A DNA stretch of 64,000 nt, from contig JAPTMU010000269.1 of NCBI GenBank assembly GCA_028583405.1, positions 131,291-195,290 of the forward strand. Reading direction: 5' to 3'. Shown here one piece after another: positions 1-29,296 of this stretch (position 1 is the stretch's first letter; each line of letters begins with the position of its first letter). Source of the DNA: Pogonophryne albipinna (lineage: Eukaryota > Chordata > Actinopteri > Perciformes > Artedidraconidae). Position numbers and translations under genes: made by a program. The notes beneath the pieces were generated by a model that did no database searches, was not told the origin of the DNA, and saw only the letters and a list, made by a program, of their open reading frames with translations.

Positions 1-3000
1 AGTCAGAGAGAACACCAGACAGTCAGAGAGAACAGTCAGAGAGCACACAGGACAGTCAGAGAGAACACAGGACAGTCAGAGAGAACACAGGACAGTCAGA
101 GAGAACACAGGACAGTCAGAGAGAACACAGGACAGTCAGAGAGAACACCAGACAGTCAGAGAGAACACAGGACAGTCAGAGAGAACACCAGACAGTCAGA
201 GAGAACAGTCAGAGAGAACACAGGACAGTCAGAGAGAACACCAGACAGTCAGAGAGAACACAGGACAGTCAGAGAGAACACCAGACAGTCAGAGAGAACA
301 CAGAACAGTCAGAGAGAACACAGGAAAGTCAGAGAGAACACAGGACAGTCAGAGAGAACACCAGACAGTCAGAGAGAACACCAGACAGTCAGAGAGAACA
401 CCAGACAGTCAGAGAGAACAGTCAGAGAGCACACAGGACAGTCAGAGAGAACACAGGACAGTCAGAGAGAACACAGGACAGTCAGAGAGAACACCAGACA
501 GTCAGAGAGAACACAGGACAGTCAGAGAGAACACCAGACAGTCAGAGAGAACAGTCAGACAGAACACAGGACAGTCAGAGAGAACACCAGACAGTCAGAG
601 AGAACACAGGACAGTCAGAGAGAACACCAGACAGTCAGAGAGAACACCAGACAGTCAGAGAGAACACAGAACAGTCAGAGAGAACACAGGAAAGTCAGAG
701 AGAACACAGGACAGTCAGAGAGAACACCAGACAGTCAGAGAGAACACAGAACAGTCAGAGAGAACACATGACAGTCAGAGAGAACACAGGACAGTCAGAG
801 AGAACAGTCAGAGAGAACACAGAACAGTCAGAGAGAACACAGGAAAGTCAGAGAGAACACAGAACAGTCAGAGAGAACACAGGAAAGTCAGAGAGAACAC
901 AGGACAGTCAGAGAGAACACAGGACAGTCAGAGAGGACAGTCAGAGAGAACACCAGACAGTCAGAGAGGACAGACAGAAAGAACACAGGACAGTCAGAAA
1001 GAACACAGGACAGTCAGAGAGAACACAGGACAGTCAGAGAGAACACAGGACAGTCAGAGAGAACATTCAGAGAGAACACAGGACAGTCAGAGAGAACATA
1101 GGACAGTCAGAGACAACACAGGACAGTCAGAGAGAACAGTCAGAGAGAACACAGGACAGTCAGAGAGAACACCAGACAGTCAGAACACAGGAAAGTCAGA
1201 GAGAACACAGGACAGTCAGAGAGAACATTCAGAGAGAACACAGGACAGTCAGAGAGAACACAGGACAGTCAGAGAGAACAGTCAGAGAGAACACAGAACA
1301 GTCAGAGAGAACACAGGACAGTCAGAGAGAACACAGACAGTCAGAGAGAACACAGACAGTCAGAGAGAACACAGGACAGTCAGAGAGAACAGTCAGAGAG
1401 AGAACACAGACAGTCAGAGAGAACACAGGACAGTCAGAGAGAACAGTCAGAGAGAACACAGAACAGTCAGAGAGAACACAGGACAGTCAGAGAGAACAGT
1501 CAGAGAACACAGGACAGTCAGAGAGACAGTCAGAGAGAACACCAGACAGTCAGAGAGACAGTCAGAGAACACAGGACAGTCAGAGAGAACACAGGACAGT
1601 CAGAGAGAACACAGGACAGTCAGAGAGAACACAGGACAGTCAGAGAGAACACGAGAACACAGGACAGTCAGAGAGAACACAGGACAGTCAGAGAAACACA
1701 TGACAGTCAGAGAGAACAGTCAGAGAGAACACAGGACAGTCAGAGAGAACACAGACAGTCAGAGAGAACACAGGACAGTCAGAGACAACACAGACAGTCA
1801 GAGAGAACACAGGACAGTCAGAGAGAACAGTCAGAGAGAACACAGAACAGTCAGAGAGAACACAGGAAAGTCAGAGAGAACACAGACAGTCAGAGAGAAC
1901 ACAGGACAGTCAGAGAGAACACAGGACAGTCAGAGAGAACAGCAGACAGTCAGAGAGAACAGTCAGAGAGCACACAGGACAGTCAGAGAGAACACAGGAC
2001 AGTCAGAGAGAACACAGGACAGTCAGAGAGAACACAGACAGTCAGAGAGAACACAGGACAGTCAGAGAGAACACAGGACAGTCAGAGAGAACAGTCAGAG
2101 AGAACAGTCAGAGAGAACACAGGACAGTCAGAGAGAACACCAGACAGTCAGAGAGAACACAGGACAGTCAGAGAGAACACCAGACAGTCAGAGAGAACAC
2201 AGACAGTCAGAGAGAACAGTCAGAGAGAACACAGGACAGTCAGAGAGAACACCAGACAGTCAGAGAGAACACAGGACAGTCAGAGAGAACACCAGACAGT
2301 CAGAGAGAACACAGAACAGTCAGAGAGAACACAGGACAGTCAGAGAGAACACAGGACAGTCAGAGAGAACAGTCAGAGAGAACACAGACAGTCAGAGAGA
2401 ACACAGGACAGTCAGAGAGACACAGACAGTCAGAGAGAACAGTCAGAGAGAACACCAGACAGTCAGAGAGAGAACAGTCAGAGAGCACACAGGACAGTCA
2501 GAGAGAACAGGACAGTCAGAGAGAACACAGGACAGTCAGAAGAGAACACAGGAAGTCAGAGAGAACACCAGACAGTCAGAGAGAACACAGGACAGTCAGA
2601 GAGACAACACCAGGACAGTCAGAGAGAACAGTCAGAGAGAACACAGGACAGTCAGAGAGAGAACACCAGACAGTCAGAGAGAACACAGGACAGTCAAGAG
2701 CATCAGAGAGAACACCAGACAGTCAGAGAGAACACCAGACAGTCAGAGAGAACACAGGAAAGTCAGAGAGAACACAGGACAGTCAGAGAGAACACAAGAC
2801 AGTCAGAGAGAACACAGACAGTCAGAGAGAACACAGGAACAGTCAGAGAGAACACAGGACAGTCAGAGAGAACAGTCAGAGAGAACACAGAACAGTCAGA
2901 GAGAACACAGGAAAGTCAGAGAGAACACAGAACAGTCAGAGAGAACACAGGAAAGTCAGAGAGAACACAGGACAGTCAGAGAGAACACAGGACAGTCAGA

Positions 3001-6000
3001 GAGGACAGTCAGAGAGAACACCAGACAGTCAGAGAGGACAGACAGAAAGAACACAGGACAGTCAGAAAGAACACAGGACAGTCAGAGAGAACACAGGACA
3101 GTCAGAGAGAACACAGGACAGTCAGAGAGAACACAGGACAGTCATAGAGAACATTCAGAGAGAACACAGGACAGTCAGAGAGAACATAGGACAGTCAGAG
3201 ACAACACAGGACAGTCAGAGAGAACAGTCAGAGAGAACACAGGACAGTCAGAGAGAACACCAGACAGTCAGAACACAGGAAAGTCAGAGAGAACACAGGA
3301 CAGTCAGAGAGAACACAGGACAGTCAGAGAGAACATTCAGAGAGAACACAGGACAGTCAGAGAGAAACACAGGACAGTCAGAGAGAACAGTCAGAGAGAA
3401 CACAGAACAGTCAGAGAGAACACAGGAACAGTCAGAGAGAACACCAGACAGTCAGAGAGAACACAACAGTCAGAGAGAACACGCAGACAGTCAGAGAGAA
3501 CAGTCAGAGAGAACACAGAACAGTCAGAGAGAACACAGGAAAGTCAGAGAGAACACAGAACAGTCAGAGAGAACACAGGAAAGTCATAGAGAACACAGGA
3601 CAGTCAGAGAGAACACAGGACAGTCAGAGACAACACATGACAGTCAGAGAGAACAGTCAGAGAGAACACAGGACAGTCAGAGAGAACACAGGACAGTCAG
3701 AGAGAACACAGGACAGTCAGAGACAACACAGGACAGTCAGAGAGAACAGTCAGAGAGAACACAGGACAGTCAGAGAGAACACAGGACAGTCAGAGAGAAC
3801 AGTCAGAGAGAACACAGAACAGTCAGAGAGAACACAGGACAGTCAGAGAGAACACAGGACAGTCAGAGAGAACACAGAACAGTCAGAGAGAACACAGGAC
3901 AGTCAGAGAGAACACAGGACAGTCAGAGAGAACACCAGACAGTCAGAGAGAACAGTCAGAGAGCACACAGGACAGTCAGAGAGAACACAGGACAGTCAGA
4001 GAGAACACAGGACAGTCAGAGAGAACACAGACAGTCAGAAAGAACACCAGACAGTCAGAGAGAACACAGGACAGTCAGAGAGAACACCAGGACAGTCAGA
4101 GAGAACAGTCAGACAGAACACAGGACAGTCAGAAGAACACACAGCAGTCAGAGAACACAGACAGTCAGAGAGAACACCAGACAGTCAGAGAGAACACCAG
4201 ACAGTCAGAGAGAACACAGAACAGTCAGAGAGAACACAGGAAAGTCAGAGAGAACACAGGACAGTCAGAGAGAACACCAGACAGTCAGAGAGAACACAGA
4301 ACAGTCAGAGAGAACACATGACAGTCAGAGAGAACACAGGACAGTCAGAGAGAACAGTCAGAGAGAACACAGAACAGTCAGAGAGAACACAGGAAAGTCA
4401 GAGAGAACACAGAACAGTCAGAGAGAACACAGGAAAGTCAGAGAGAACACAGGACAGTCAGAGAGAACACAGGACAGTCAGAGAGAACACAGGACAGTCA
4501 GAGAGGACAGTCAGAGAGAACACCAGACAGTCAGAGAGGACAGACAGAAAGAACACAGGACAGTCAGAAAGAACACAGGACAGTCAGAGAGAACACAGGA
4601 CAGTCAGAGAGAACACAGGACAGTCAGAGAGAACACAGGACAGTCAGAGAGAACATTCAGAGAGAACACAGGACAGTCAGAGAGAACATAGGACAGTCAG
4701 AGACAACACAGGACAGTCAGAGAGAACAGTCAGAGAGAACACAGGACAGTCAGAGAGAACACCAGACAGTCAGAACACAGGAAAGTCAGAGAGAACACAG
4801 GACAGTCAGAGAGAACATTCAGAGAGAACACAGGACAGTCAGAGAGAACACAGGACAGTCAGAGAGAACAGTCAGAGAGAACACAGAACAGTCAGAGAGA
4901 ACACAGGACAGTCAGAGAGAACACCAGACAGTCAGAGAGAACACAGAACAGTCAGAGAGAACACAGGACAGTCAGAGAGAACAGTCAGAGAGAACACAGG
5001 AAAGTCAGAGAGAACAGTCAGAGAGAACACAGGAAAGTCAGAGAGAACACAGGACAGTCAGAGAGAACAGTCAGAGAGAACACAGGACAGTCAGAGAGGA
5101 CAGTCAGAGAGAACACCAGACAGTCAGAGAGGACAGTCAGAAAGAACACAGGACAGTCAGAAAGAACACAGGACAGTCAGAGAGAACACAGGACAGTCAG
5201 AGAGAACACAGGACAGTCAGAGAGAACATTCAGAGAGAACACAGGACAGTCAGAGAGAACACAGGACAGTCAGAGACAACACATGACAGTCAGAGAGAAC
5301 AGTCAGAGAGAACACAGGACAGTCAGAGAGAACACAGGACAGTCAGAGACAACACAGGACAGTCAGAGACAACACAGGACAGTCAGAGAGAACAGTCAGA
5401 GAGAACACAGGACAGTCAGAGAGAACACAGGACAGTCAGAGAGAACACAGGACAGTCAGAGAGAACAGTCAGAGAGAACACAGAACAGTCAGAGAGAACA
5501 CAGGAAAGTCAGAGAGAACACAGAACAGTCAGAGAGAACACAGGACAGTCAGAGAGAACACAGGACAGTCAGAGAGAACAGCAGACAGTCAGAGAGAACA
5601 GTCAGAGAGCACACAGGACAGTCAGAGAGAACACAGGACAGTCAGAGAGAACACAGGACAGTCAGAGAGAACAGCAGACAGTCAGAGAGAACACAGGACA
5701 GTCAGAGAGAACACAGGACAGTCAGAGAGAACAGTCAGAGAGAACAGTCAGAGAGAACACAGGACAGTCAGAGAGAACACCAGACAGTCAGAGAGAACAC
5801 AGGACAGTCAGAGAGAACACCAGACAGTCAGAGAGAACACCAGACAGTCAGAGAGAACAGTCAGAGAGAACACAGGACAGTCAGAGAGAACACCAGACAG
5901 TCAGAGAGAACACAGGACAGTCAGAGAGAACACCAGACAGTCAGAGAGAACACCAGACAGTCAGAGAGAACACCAGACAGTCAGAGAGAACACAGGACAG

Positions 6001-8329
6001 TCAGAGACAACACAGGACAAGTCAGAGAGAACAGTCAGAGAGAACACCAGGAACAGTCAGAGGAGAAAGGACAGTCAGAGAGAACAGTAGAGAGAACACC
6101 AGAACAGTCAGAGAGAACACAGGACAGTCAGAGAGCACACAGGACAGTCAGAGAGAAACACAGGAACAGTCAGAAGAGGAACACAGGACAGTCAGAGAGA
6201 AACACAGGACAGTCAGAGAGAACACCAGGACAGTCAGAGAGACACAGGACAGTCAGAGAGAACCCAGGACAGTCAGAGAGAGAGAAACACCAGGACAGTC
6301 AGAGAGAACACAGGACCAGTCAGAGAGACACCAGACAGACAGTCAGAGAGAACACCAGACAGTCAGAGAGAACACCAGACAGTCAGAGAGAACACCAGAC
6401 AGTCAGAGAGAACAGTCAGAGAGAACACAGGACAGTCAGAGAGAACACCAGACAGTCAGAGAGAACACAGGACAGTCAGAGAGAACACCAGACAGTCAGA
6501 GAGAACACCAGACAGTCAGAGAGAACACAGGAAAGTCAGAGAGAACACAGGACAGTCAGAGAGAACACCAGACAGTCAGAGAGAACACAGAACAGTCAGA
6601 GAGAACACAGAACAGTCAGAGAGAACACAGGAAAGTCAGAGAGAACACAGAACAGTCAGAGAGAACACAGGAAAGTCAGAGAGAACACAGGACAGTCAGA
6701 GAGAACACAGGACAGTCAGAGAGGACAGTCAGAGAGAACACCAGACAGTCAGAGAGAACAGACAGAAAGAACACAGGACAGTCAGAAAGAACACAGGACA
6801 GTCAGAGAGAACACAGGACAGTCAGAGAGAACACAGGACAGTCATAGAGAACATTCAGAGAGAACACAGGACAGTCAGAGAGAACATAGGACAGTCAGAG
6901 ACAACACAGGACAGTCAGAGAGAACAGTCAGAGAGAACACAGGACAGTCAGAGAGAACACCAGACAGTCAGAACACAGGAAAGTCAGAGAGAACACAGGA
7001 CAGTCAGAGAGAACACAGGACAGTCAGAGAGAACATTCAGAGAGAACACAGGACAGTCAGAGAGAACACAGGACAGTCAGAGAGAACAGTCAGAGAGAAC
7101 ACAGAACAGTCAGAGAGAACACAGGACAGTCAGAGAGAACACCAGACAGTCAGAGAGAACACAGAACAGTCAGAGAGAACACAGGACAGTCAGAGAGAAC
7201 AGTCAGAGAGAACACAGAACAGTCAGAGAGAACACAGAACAGTCAGAGAGAACACAGGAAAGTCAGAGAGAACACAGAACAGTCAGAGAGAACACAGGAA
7301 AGTCATAGAGAACACAGGACAGTCAGAGAGAACACAGGACAGTCAGAGACAACACATGACAGTCAGAGAGAACAGTCAGAGAGAACACAGGACAGTCAGA
7401 GAGAACACAGGACAGTCAGAGAGAACACAGGACAGTCAGAGACAACACAGGACAGTCAGAGACAACACAGGACAGTCAGAGAGAACAGTCAGAGAGAACA
7501 CAGGACAGTCAGAGAGAACACAGGACAGTCAGAGAGAACAGTCAGAGAGAACACAGAACAGTAAGAGAGAACACAGGACAGTCAGAGAGAACACAGGACA
7601 GTCAGAGAGAACAGTCAGAGAGAACACAGAACAGTCAGAGAGAACACAGGACAGTCAGAGAGAACACAGGACAGTCAGAGAGAACACAGGACAGTCAGAG
7701 AGAACAGTCAGAGAGAACAGTCAGAGAGAACACAGGACATTCAGAGAGAACACAGGACAGTCAGAGAGAACACAGGACAGTCAGAGAGAACAGTCAGAGA
7801 GAACACAGAACAGTCAGAGAGAACACAGGAAAGTCAGAGAGAACACAGAACAGTCAGAGAGAACACAGGAAAGTCAGAGAGAACACAGGACAGTCAGAGA
7901 GAACAGTCAGAGAGAACACAGGACAGTCAGAGAGGACAGTCAGAGAGAACACCAGACAGTCAGAGAGGACAGTCAGAAAGAACACAGGACAGTCAGAAAG
8001 CACACAGGACAGTCAGAGAGAACACAGGACAGTCAGAGAGAACACAGGACAGTCAGAGAGAACACAGGACAGTCAGAGAGAACATTCAGAGAGAACACAG
8101 GACAGTCAGAGAGAACACAGGACAGTCAGAGACAACACAGGACAGTCAGAGACAACACAGGACAGTCAGAGACAACACAGGACAGTCAGAGAGAACAGTC
8201 AGAGAGAACACAGGACAGTCAGAGAGAACACCAGACAGTCAGAGAGAACACAGGACAGTCAGAGAGAACACAGGACAGTCAGAGAGAACACAGGACAGTC
8301 AGAGAGAACACAGGACAGTCAGAGAGAAC
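1..8329. repeat. 20-bp minisatellite, at least 8.3 kb, in an apc intron
   Basis: The unit is AGTCAGAGAGAACACAGGAC with common variants (ACCAGAC, ACAGAAC, AGGAAAG) and a 13-bp short unit AGTCAGAGAGAAC. About 430 units are present and the array runs off the left edge. Variant blocks recur: GACAGACAGAAAG appears near 970, 3035, 4540 and 6760, each time followed by AACATTCAGAG and AGACAACAC variants. This shows kilobase-scale internal duplication. Units of 20 and 13 bp lack stops, giving long Arg/Glu/Ser/Gln open frames that are not genes. Positions 6020-6345 are irregular and look error-rich. Confidence 0.97.
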
Positions 8330-8381
8330 GCTGAGTCAGGATAAACAGGAAACAGGAAGCAGCTGAGTCACTAAGTCTCAC

Positions 8382-22393
<14,012 letters not shown>

Positions 22394-22414
22394 GACGGAG
22401 GAGCCGCCGCTGAC

Positions 22415-24137
<1,723 letters not shown>

Positions 24138-24314
24138 GACCGGTTGTGTTCGATGTTGTGATCAAAGACACACGAGCTGTTCAGACTCTGATCCAAACCG
24201 GTTGTGTTCGATGTTGTGATCAAAGACACACGAGCTGTTCAGACTCTGATCCAAACCGGTTGTGTTCGATGTTGTGATCAAAGACACACGAGCTGTTCAG
24301 ACGCTGATCCAAAC
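24138..24314. repeat. 58-bp tandem repeat, three copies
   Basis: CCGGTTGTGTTCGATGTTGT recurs at 24139, 24197 and 24255, each followed by GATCAAAGACACACGAGCTG. The copies are nearly identical. Confidence 0.95.
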
Positions 24315-24454
24315 TATAAGAATAGCTTACACTGACTGTTTCTCAGGTGGCTTTAAATGTGTGTTTCTGGAGGTCAGCTGTTCCTCCAGAGGCAGTTTCT
24401 CTCCCACCTTAAAATCAAACCAGCAGGATTTATAAATATCCCGAGTAGTCCTCA

Positions 24455-24792
24455 CCCCGAGAAACCATAGCAACAACAGTCCTATCCCAGTGAAACCATA
24501 GCAACAACAGTCCTATCCCAGAGAAACCATAGCAACAACAGTCCTATCCCAGAGAAACCATAGCAACAACAGTCCTATCCCAGAGAAACCATAGCAACAA
24601 CAGTCCTATCCCAGAGAAACCATAGCATCAACAGTCCTATCCCAGAGAAACCATAGCAACAACAGTCCTATCCCAGAGAAACCATAGCAACAGCAGTCCT
24701 ATCCCAGAGAAACCATAGCAACAACAGTCCTAACCCCCAGAAACCATAGCAACAACAGTCCTCCTAACCCTGAGAAACTATAGCAACAACAG
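24455..24792. repeat. 31-bp minisatellite, ~11 copies
   Basis: The unit contains GAAACCATAGCAACAACAG and TCCTATCCCAGA. On the minus strand each unit shows GTTGCTATGG, a half-site of the RFX X-box. The outer copies are more diverged. Confidence 0.95.
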
Positions 24793-24823
24793 ACCAGATA
24801 TCAGTCTGGAAACAGGTTTGATG

Positions 24824-25002
<179 letters not shown>

Positions 25003-25121
25003 GAGCCCTCTGGGATCAATAACATGTTTCTGATCTGATCGATACCCTGGTACGCCGGGCAGCTTTTCAGATCAACCCAACGAGGTCATAGTGATGACAG
25101 ATCAGCCTGGATTCAGTACAC

Positions 25122-26581
25122 CAGAGGAACTACTTCTCACCAGCTGTTAGTGCATGTAAACGGTCTGCAGAGGAACTACTTATCACCAGCTGTTAGTGCA
25201 TGTTAACGGTCTGCAGAGGAACTACTTCTCACCAGCTGTTAGTGCATGTAAACGGTCTGCAAAGGAACTACTTATCACCAGCTGTTAGTGCATGTTAACG
25301 GTCTGCAGAGGAACTACTTCTCACCAGCTGTTAGTGCATGTAAACGGTCTGCAGAGGAACTACTTCTCACCAGCTGTTAGTGCATGTAAACGGTCTGCAG
25401 AGGAACTACTTCTCACCAGCTGTTAGTGCATGTAAACGGTCTGCAGAGGAACTACTTATCACCAGCTGTTAGTGCATGTTAACAGTCTGCAGAGGAACTA
25501 CTTCTCACCAGCTGTTAGTGCATGTAAACGGTCTGCAGAGGAACTACTTCTCACCAGCTGTTAGTGCATGTAAACGGTCTGCAGAGGAACTACTTCTCAC
25601 CAGCTGTTAGTGCATGTAAACGGTCTGCAGAGGAACTACTTCTCACCAGCTGTTAGTGCATGTAAACGGTCTGCAGAGGAACTACTTCTCACCAGCTGTT
25701 AGTGCATGTAAACGGTCTGCAGAGGAACTACTTATCACCAGCTGTTAGTGCATGTTAACGGTCTGCAGAGGAACTACTTCTCACCAGCTGTTAGTGCATG
25801 TAAACGGTCTGCAAAGGAACTACTTATCACCAGCTGTTAGTGCATGTTAACGGTCTGCAGAGGAACTACTTCTCACCAGCTGTTAGTGCATGTAAACGGT
25901 CTGCAGAGGAACTACTTCTCACCAGCTGTTAGTGCATGTAAACGGTCTGCAGAGGAACTACTTCTCACCAGCTGTTAGTGCATGTAAACGGTCTGCAGAG
26001 GAACTACTTATCACCAGCTGTTAGTGCATGTTAACGGTCTGCAGAGGAACTACTTCTCACCAGCTGTTAGTGCATGTAAACGGTCTGCAGAGGAACTACT
26101 TCTCACCAGCTGTTAGTGCATGTAAACGGTCTGCAGAGGAACTACTTCTCACCAGCTGTTAGTGCATGTAAACGGTCTGCAGAGGAACTACTTCTCACCA
26201 GCTGTTAGTGCATGTAAACGGTCTGCAGAGGAACTACTTCTCACCAGCTGTTAGTGCATGTAAACGGTCTGCAGAGGAACTACTTCTCACCAGCTGTTAG
26301 TGCATGTAAACGGTCTGCAGAGGAACTACTTCCCACCAGCTGTTAGTGCATGTAAACGGTCTGCAGAGGAACTACTTCTCACCAGCTGTTAGTGCATGTA
26401 AACGGTCTGCAGAGGAACTACTTCTCACCAGCTGTTAGTGCATGTAAACGGTCTGCAGAGGAACTACTTCTCACCAGCTGTTAGTGCATGTAAACGGTCT
26501 GCAGAGGAACTACTTCCCACCAGCTGTTAGTGCATGTAAACGGTCTGCAGAGGAACTACTTCCCACCAGCTGTTAGTGCAA
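25122..26581. repeat. 46-bp minisatellite, ~32 copies
   Basis: The unit contains CTGCAGAGGAACTACTTCTC, then ACCAGCTGTTAGTGCATGTA. Linked variants (TTATCACC with GTTAACGG) recur as pairs, for example near 25185, 25272, 25735 and 25820. This indicates duplication of multi-unit blocks. Confidence 0.97.
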
Positions 26582-26616
26582 TGTGTGGTTTAGGGTACTT
26601 CTAAGATCTTATCTAA

Positions 26617-28541
26617 TCTATAGATCCTGTATCCTCTATAGATCCATCCTCTATAGATCCTGTATCCTCTATAGATCCTGTATCCTCTATAGATCCTGTA
26701 TCCTCTATAGATCCATCCTCTATAGATCCTGTATCCTCTATAGATCCATCCTCTATAGATCCTGTATCCTCTGTAGATCCATCCTCTATAGATCCTGTAT
26801 CCTCTATAGATCCTGTATCCTCTATAGATCCTGTATCCTCTATAGATCCATCCTCTATAGATCCTGTATCCTCTTTAGATCCATCCTCTATAGATCCTGT
26901 ATCCTCTATAGATCCATCCTCTATAGATCCATCCTCTATAGATCCTGTATCCTCTATAGATCCATCCTCTATAGATCCATCCTCTATAGATCCTGTATCC
27001 TCTATAGATCCTGTATCCTCTATAGATCCATCCTCTATAGATCCTGTATCCTCTATAGATCCATCCTCTATAGATCCATCCTCTATAGATCCTGTATCCT
27101 CTATAGATCCTGTAGCCTCTATAGATCCATCCTCTATAGATCCTGTATCCTCTATAGATCCATCCTCTATAGATCCATCCTCTATAGATCCTGTATCCTC
27201 TATAGATCCTGTATCCTCTATAGATCCTGTAGCCTCTATAGATCCATCCTCTATAGATCCATCCTCTATAGATCCTGTAGCCTCTATAGATCCATCCTCT
27301 ATAGATCCATCCTCTATAGATCCATCCTCTATAGATCCTGTATCCTCTATAGATCCATCCTCTATAGATCCATCCTCTATAGATCCTGTAGCCTCTATAG
27401 ATCCATCCTCTATAGATCCATCCTCTATAGATCCTGTATCCTCTATAGATCCATCCTCTATAGATCCTGTATCCTCTATAGATCCATCCTCTATAGATCC
27501 ATCCTCTATAGATCCTGTATCCTCTATAGATCCTGTATCCTCTATAGATCCATCCTCTATAGATCCATCCTCTATAGATCCTGTATCCTCTATAGATCCA
27601 TCCTCGATAGATCCTGTATCCTCTATAGATCCCATCCTCTATAGATCCATCCTCTATAGATCCATCCTCTATAGATCCTGTATCCTCTATAGATCCATCC
27701 TCTATAGATCCATCCTCTATAGATCCTGTATCCTCTATAGATCCATCCTCTATAGATCCATCCTCTATAGATCCTGTATCCTCTATAGATCCTGTATCCT
27801 CTATAGATCCATCCTCTATAGATCCATCCTCTATAGATCCTGTATCCTCTATAGATCCATCCTCTATAGATCCATCCTCTATAGATCCTGTATCCTCTAT
27901 AGATCCATCCTCTATAGATCATGTATCCTCTATAGATCCTGTATCCTCTATAGATCCTGTATCCTCTATAGATCCATCCTCTATAGATCCATCCTCTATA
28001 GATCCATCCTCTATAGATCCTGTATCTTCTATAGATCATGTATCCTCTATAGATCCATCCTCTATAGATCATGTATCCTCTATAGATCATGTATCCTCTA
28101 TAGATCCTGTATCCTCTATAGATCCATCCTCTATAGATCCATCCTCTATAGATCCTGTATCCTCTATAGATCCATCCTCTATAGATCATGTATCCTCTAT
28201 AGATCCTGTATCCTCTATAGATCATGTATCCTCTATAGATCCTGTATCCTCTATAGATCCATCCTCTATAGATCCATCCTCTATAGATCCATCCTCTATA
28301 GATCCTGTATCCTCTATAGATCCTGTATCCTCTATAGATCCTGTATCCTCTATAGATCCATCCTCTATAGATCCATCCTCTATAGATCCATCCTCTATAG
28401 ATCCTGTATCCTCTATAGATCCTGTATCCTCTATAGATCATGTATCCTCTATAGATCCATCCTCTATAGATCCTGTATCCTCTATAGATCCATCCTCTAT
28501 AGATCCATCCTCTATAGATCCATCCTCTATAGATCCTGTAT
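26617..28541. repeat. 15/18-bp minisatellite, ~115 units
   Basis: Two interspersed unit lengths: TCTATAGATCCATCC (15) and TCTATAGATCCTGTATCC (18), with rarer GTAGCC and ATGTATCC variants. Both lengths are multiples of three, so frames on both strands stay open for 300-350 codons. These are not genes. Every unit carries the palindrome CTATAG. Confidence 0.97.
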
Positions 28542-28603
28542 CTTTGCTGCATAGTTCAGTATTTATGTTGATACTGTGCAGTACTATATACATACTGGGA
28601 TAT

Positions 28604-28770
28604 ACAGCTCAGTACTATGTAATACAGGACAGTACTATATGAATACAGTATTATATAACTACTGTACAGTACTATGCAATACAGGACAGTACTATATGAA
28701 TACAGTATTATATAACTACTGTACAGTACTATGTAATACAGTACTATATAAATACAATACTATATAAATA
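28604..28770. repeat. ~57-bp tandem repeat, ~3 copies
   Basis: CAGTACTATATGAATACAG and ATTATATAACTACTGTACAG repeat at about 57-bp spacing, with a degenerate third copy. Confidence 0.85.
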
Positions 28771-29058
28771 TTGTACAGTATCGCGTAACATAAGTGTTTT
28801 TGTGACAAAAGCTATGTTAGCAGTTAGCCGTTAGCTCAACAGAACAACTGACCCGTTACTTTTTTCCTCACTTTTCTCAGAATAAATCCATAACTATCGC
28901 CTGTCGGTTGGTTTATTAAACACCGGTTCCTCCATCCTGTCCCCGGCTAGAGACGGTAACCGTTAAAACACCGTTAAAAAGGCCGTTAAAACACCGACTA
29001 ACAACCAAAACAAACCGTTAGCATGAAGCTAACGGTTAGCATTCGCTGTGGTTCTTAC
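28771..29058. other. 5' end of apc intron 1
   Basis: Unique sequence rich in TTAGC (GCTAACGGTTAGC near 29025-29040). No exon is seen. It begins, in minus sense, with the donor GTAAGAACC at 29058. Confidence 0.5.
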
Positions 29059-29250
29059 CTTTAAAGAAAACAAAGAGCTCCAGGGTCTCGGAACATCCCC
29101 GGGGAAGCCTCTCTCTGCCGGTACCGGGAAGAGGACCCGTCAGTACCGGCTCATCTCTCCGGTCACTGCGGGGGAACAGTTACTAAAGTCAGGAGAAGTT
29201 TTCTCTCTCGGGCCTCACTGTGAGAAACTGCAGCTGGCCGCCATCTTGTG
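29059..29250 (-). other. apc: probable non-coding first exon of apc
   Basis: On the minus strand the sequence ends TTTAAAG|GTAAGAACC, a strong donor at 29059/29058. It is GC-rich and CpG-containing, with no long open frame reaching coding exon 1. Position, strand and the need for a leader spliced to the coding exon 1 acceptor (22415) support it. The transcription start is inferred from the YY1-like site, not seen. Confidence 0.6.
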
Positions 29251-29296
29251 CCTGACTGAGGACCAGAGGAACGGAAAGTCTTCAGCTTCTTCACTG
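29230..29296 (-). promoter_or_regulatory. apc core promoter region with YY1-like site
   Basis: Minus-strand CAAGATGGCGGC (29248-29237) fits the YY1 motif often found just downstream of transcription starts of broadly expressed genes. No TATA box is evident. A 35-bp array begins immediately upstream, at about 29297. Confidence 0.5.

Noticed and set aside
768..8366. Four long Arg/Glu/Ser/Gln-rich frames
   Set aside because: They are translations of the 20-bp minisatellite in an apc intron, broken at random variants.
26583..28552. 300-350 codon frames on both strands
   Set aside because: 15- and 18-bp units keep frame on any strand. There is no start context or homology.
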